DNA of 20,809 nt from a virus, in the IMG/VR virus record IMGVR_UViG_3300017917_001086, positions 1-20,809 of that record, one strand, 5' to 3'. A model generated the notes under the pieces. It worked only from the letters and a program-made list of their open reading frames with translations, was not told the origin of the DNA and did no database searches. A program made the translations under genes and the position numbers. This document shows positions 18,708 through 20,809 of this stretch, one piece after another; positions within the stretch are counted from its first letter, which is position 1; the number at the start of each line of letters is the position of its first letter.

Positions 18708-19180
18708 AACAATTTAAAGAATACCTTGAAGAAGGTTATAGAATTAAAGAAGAAGAATTAAACGACTGGATCTCTGTTTTCACTTGGGAAGAGATTAGCG
18801 ATCTATACGAAGAAGAAGAATTTGAACAAGAAGAACCTGTTACATTGTCAGAAAAGATTTCTGCTTCTACTAGACTTCGTAAGGGGCAACAGTTAAAGTC
18901 CAGAGGTTCTCGTTTGGCTGTTGCTAAACAAATGAAACTACTAAGAACATCTTCTCCTGAGGTATTAGGAGCTAGAGCTAAAGCAGCTGCTCGAAGAATG
19001 TTGATGCAAAAGTTTCTACAGGGTAAAGATAAAGGGACATTATCTGCTCAAGAAAGAGATCGTTTAGAACAAAGAGTATCTAGCATTATAAAGATGCAAC
19101 CAGCTCTTGTTGTAAAAATGACACAAAAGGTTAGAACTCTTGAACGTTCAAGATTAGCAGGCAAAAGTAAAAAGAAATGA
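18704..19180 (+). CDS. basic head-type protein with capsid-targeting N-terminus
   Basis: The N-terminus MKQFKEYLEEG fits the T4 capsid-targeting pattern (Phe4, Tyr7, Leu8, Glu10, then Gly11). An acidic segment (about residues 11-48, many Glu) is followed by TLSEKIS, a further L-x-E site, and then a strongly basic region with helices LAVAKQMKLL, ARAKAAARRMLMQKFLQGK and ERDRLEQRV and a C-terminal LERSRLAGKSKKK. The acidic propeptide plus basic body recalls T4 internal and core proteins, in which proteolysis frees DNA-binding proteins in the head. Similar basic proteins are annotated as structural in vibriophages and cyanophages. Length is 158 residues; both ends overlap neighbouring genes by four bases. 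Confidence 0.7.
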   Translation: MKQFKEYLEEGYRIKEEELNDWISVFTWEEISDLYEEEEFEQEEPVTLSEKISASTRLRKGQQLKSRGSRLAVAKQMKLLRTSSPEVLGARAKAAARRMLMQKFLQGKDKGTLSAQERDRLEQRVSSIIKMQPALVVKMTQKVRTLERSRLAGKSKKK

Positions 19181-20809
19181 AATTGCCGGTAACTAATGAG
19201 GATTTAAGAACCTGGTTTCGACAGAAATGGGTTCGAATGGATACTAAAGGCAATATTAAAGGTGACTGTGCCAGAGAAGAAGGTGAAGGTAAGCCAAAAT
19301 GTTTACCATCCGCGCAAGCACATTCAATGAGTAAAGCTGATAGAGCAACAGCTGCCAGAAGAAAAAGAAGAGAAGATCCTGTAGCAGATAGACCCGGAAA
19401 GGGCGGAAAACCAATTAACGTGAGGACCGAAGAAATGAATTTAGAGGAAGGCAATAAGCCAACTAATCCAGCTCTGTGGTCAAGAGCAAAGGCATTAGCG
19501 AGATCTAAATTTGATGTTTATCCTTCTGCTTATGCTAATGGTTGGGCCGCTAAATGGTATAAGTCTAAAGGTGGTGGTTGGAAATCTGTTAGCGAAGGTG
19601 TTGATGACGAAGGTGGCATGGCTAAAGGTGAATTAGAAACTATAGCAGGTAAAGCTAAATCTCTTTCTAAGATGATGAAAAAGAATAAACAATTAGATGC
19701 ATGGGTACAATCTAAGATTACTAAGGCTGATGATTACATTGGTTCGGTGCATGATTATTTAAAGAACAGTAAACAGGAAGTAGACGAGCAAATGCAAAAG
19801 AAAACATTCTTTAGGTTAAGAGAACAACTTGATTCTGTTTGTATTGATTGTGATGATTCTATATATGGGTCAGTTGAGGAAGACTTTGAACCAACAGGTG
19901 ATGAACAGTATGAAGATTGGGATTTAGATGAAGCCAATGATGCTGACAAGTATACCTACATAGATCAGACTAAAGGTCCTGTATTAAGGGGTAAAACTGG
20001 GACATATGTAGGTTATACACATTCTGCTACCAAAGGCAAGGGTGCCAACATTCTAAAGCATAACAAGACTAAAAAGTATTATGCAGCAGGTGGTTCTTCT
20101 ACAGCATTCACGCAAAAAACTACTTTACATGATACACCTGAAGATGCAGCTAAGGCATATCACGATAAACAGAAGGAAAAGCTAGCCGAAGACTTTGAGT
20201 TAGACGAAGCAGCGTTTGCGCCTACCATGCGTAAAGCCATGGCAGCACATGAGCGTGGCGATCATAAAATGGTCAAGTATCATTTAGATAATGCCAAGAC
20301 TGCCAGATATGCCATGAAGTCCACAGACATTGCCAAACATAAAGATCTCTTGGACAAGTACAAAGAACTTAGAGCTATGCATGAGGATGTTGAGGATGTG
20401 GCTGAAGAAGCATCGCCCATGATCAAGCCACCCAAGAACGAATTTACCACCAAGGCAGATGCGTTTTCCCATGCCAAGAAGCATGGTGGTAAGGTCATGA
20501 AAAAGACATTCACCCATCCCACTTCTGGTATGAAGCATGTTAGCTATGTGGTTAGAGAAGAAGCCGAATTAGATGAAGCTAAGTATCAAAAATTATCAGC
20601 ACATGAGAAGTTTAAAAATTCTATGAAACGTGCTGGTTATGATATGGATGCTGGTGCTAAAAGATTACAAGACTTATTAGCTAAGCAAAAGAAAGAGCGT
20701 GAAGAAAGAGAAAAGCAAGGTGTGGCGGAAGGCTGGGGCTTTGATAAATGGGGGCACGATACATGGACTGATGCTCAAAAAGAAGTAGCACGAAAGAAAA
20801 AGAACGAAA
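19177..20809 (+). CDS. modular, probably protease-processed virion protein (partial, runs off the window)
   Basis: ATG at 19177 (ATGA overlap) opens a frame that stays open for 544 residues to the window edge. Segment 1-91 contains RTWFRQKWVRMD and paired Cys31/Cys42 with Lys/Arg-rich SMSKADRATAARRKRR, a module known from other aquatic phages. Segment 93-140 (NPALWSRAKALARSKFDVYP, WAAKWYKSKGGGW) resembles a DUF5872-type module. Later segments include KTGTYVGYTHSATKGKGA, an Ala/His-rich helical unit (350-400) and HAKKHGGKVMKK (432-443). Segments are separated by L-D/E-E followed by Gly or Ala at 89-92, 250-253, 342-345 and 465-468. These match the cleavage rule of T4 prohead protease, so I infer a polyprotein of small cargo or core proteins. 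Confidence 0.7.
   Translation, partial: MKLPVTNEDLRTWFRQKWVRMDTKGNIKGDCAREEGEGKPKCLPSAQAHSMSKADRATAARRKRREDPVADRPGKGGKPINVRTEEMNLEEGNKPTNPALWSRAKALARSKFDVYPSAYANGWAAKWYKSKGGGWKSVSEGVDDEGGMAKGELETIAGKAKSLSKMMKKNKQLDAWVQSKITKADDYIGSVHDYLKNSKQEVDEQMQKKTFFRLREQLDSVCIDCDDSIYGSVEEDFEPTGDEQYEDWDLDEANDADKYTYIDQTKGPVLRGKTGTYVGYTHSATKGKGANILKHNKTKKYYAAGGSSTAFTQKTTLHDTPEDAAKAYHDKQKEKLAEDFELDEAAFAPTMRKAMAAHERGDHKMVKYHLDNAKTARYAMKSTDIAKHKDLLDKYKELRAMHEDVEDVAEEASPMIKPPKNEFTTKADAFSHAKKHGGKVMKKTFTHPTSGMKHVSYVVREEAELDEAKYQKLSAHEKFKNSMKRAGYDMDAGAKRLQDLLAKQKKEREEREKQGVAEGWGFDKWGHDTWTDAQKEVARKKKNE

Noticed and set aside
1-20809. CRISPR array, insertion sequence or integrase/attachment site
   Set aside because: No regularly spaced repeats, transposase or integrase motifs were seen; the only mobile genes found are the homing-type nucleases.

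Overview
The window looks like part of a large tailed bacteriophage of the T4-like aquatic myovirus kind. All convincing genes lie on the + strand, are tightly packed (many ATGA or longer overlaps) and are AT-rich. tRNA genes are scattered among coding genes. T4-type late promoters (TATAAATA and close variants) precede late genes, homing endonucleases are present, and several proteins begin with what looks like a T4 internal-protein capsid-targeting sequence. The host should be a Gram-negative bacterium, probably a proteobacterium, because the phage carries ADP-heptose and LPS-type envelope genes, a PstS with a signal peptide and an RNA polymerase omega subunit.

Layout. (1) 1-327: a sigma70-like promoter, then a GC-richer, highly foldable stretch that I read as an unidentified structured RNA. 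(2) 328-3487: a class I glutamine-amidotransferase-like protein, tRNA-Phe, a GGQ release-factor-like protein, tRNA-Pro, a split heptose kinase/adenylyltransferase pair (hldE2 then hldE1), tRNA-Gly, tRNA-Val and a small metallophosphoesterase. (3) 3488-7404: pstS behind a switch-like leader hairpin, a coiled-coil protein with a lambda-type -1 frameshift site at its stop, an LpxH-like hydrolase, a GT4 glycosyltransferase and small hypotheticals. (4) 7405-8400: terminator, promoter, tRNA-Leu, the 5' half of a tRNA-Arg broken at its anticodon by a PD-(D/E)XK homing endonuclease gene, and a tRNA(CAU) enclosed in an 18-bp perfect inverted repeat. (5) 8411-10981: an RNase H-like protein, hldD, rpoZ (omega), a micro-ORF, a winged-helix protein behind a near-consensus promoter, and an HNH-like protein. 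(6) 10982-20809: a UUCG terminator and late promoter open a late virion module. It holds a nuclease-like, a ligase-like and a metalloprotease-like protein with capsid-targeting N-termini, two virion structural proteins, a nucleotidyltransferase fusion, Dps, a Cys-rich protein, a basic head-type protein and a long modular protein that runs off the window.

How the genes may work together. The left half looks like host reprogramming: translation (tRNAs, GGQ factor), transcription (omega), phosphate scavenging (PstS) and envelope sugar chemistry (HldE1, HldE2, HldD, LpxH-like, GT4). The right half looks like virion assembly plus a cargo of enzymes packaged in the head and delivered with the DNA. 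The most interesting candidates for something undescribed are the capsid-targeted cargo set with its apparent prohead-protease-cleaved polyprotein, the phage omega subunit, the phage ADP-heptose route, the pstS leader switch, and the tRNA/homing-endonuclease locus in which a tRNA remnant supplies the arm that would hide the endonuclease ribosome-binding site in early transcripts.
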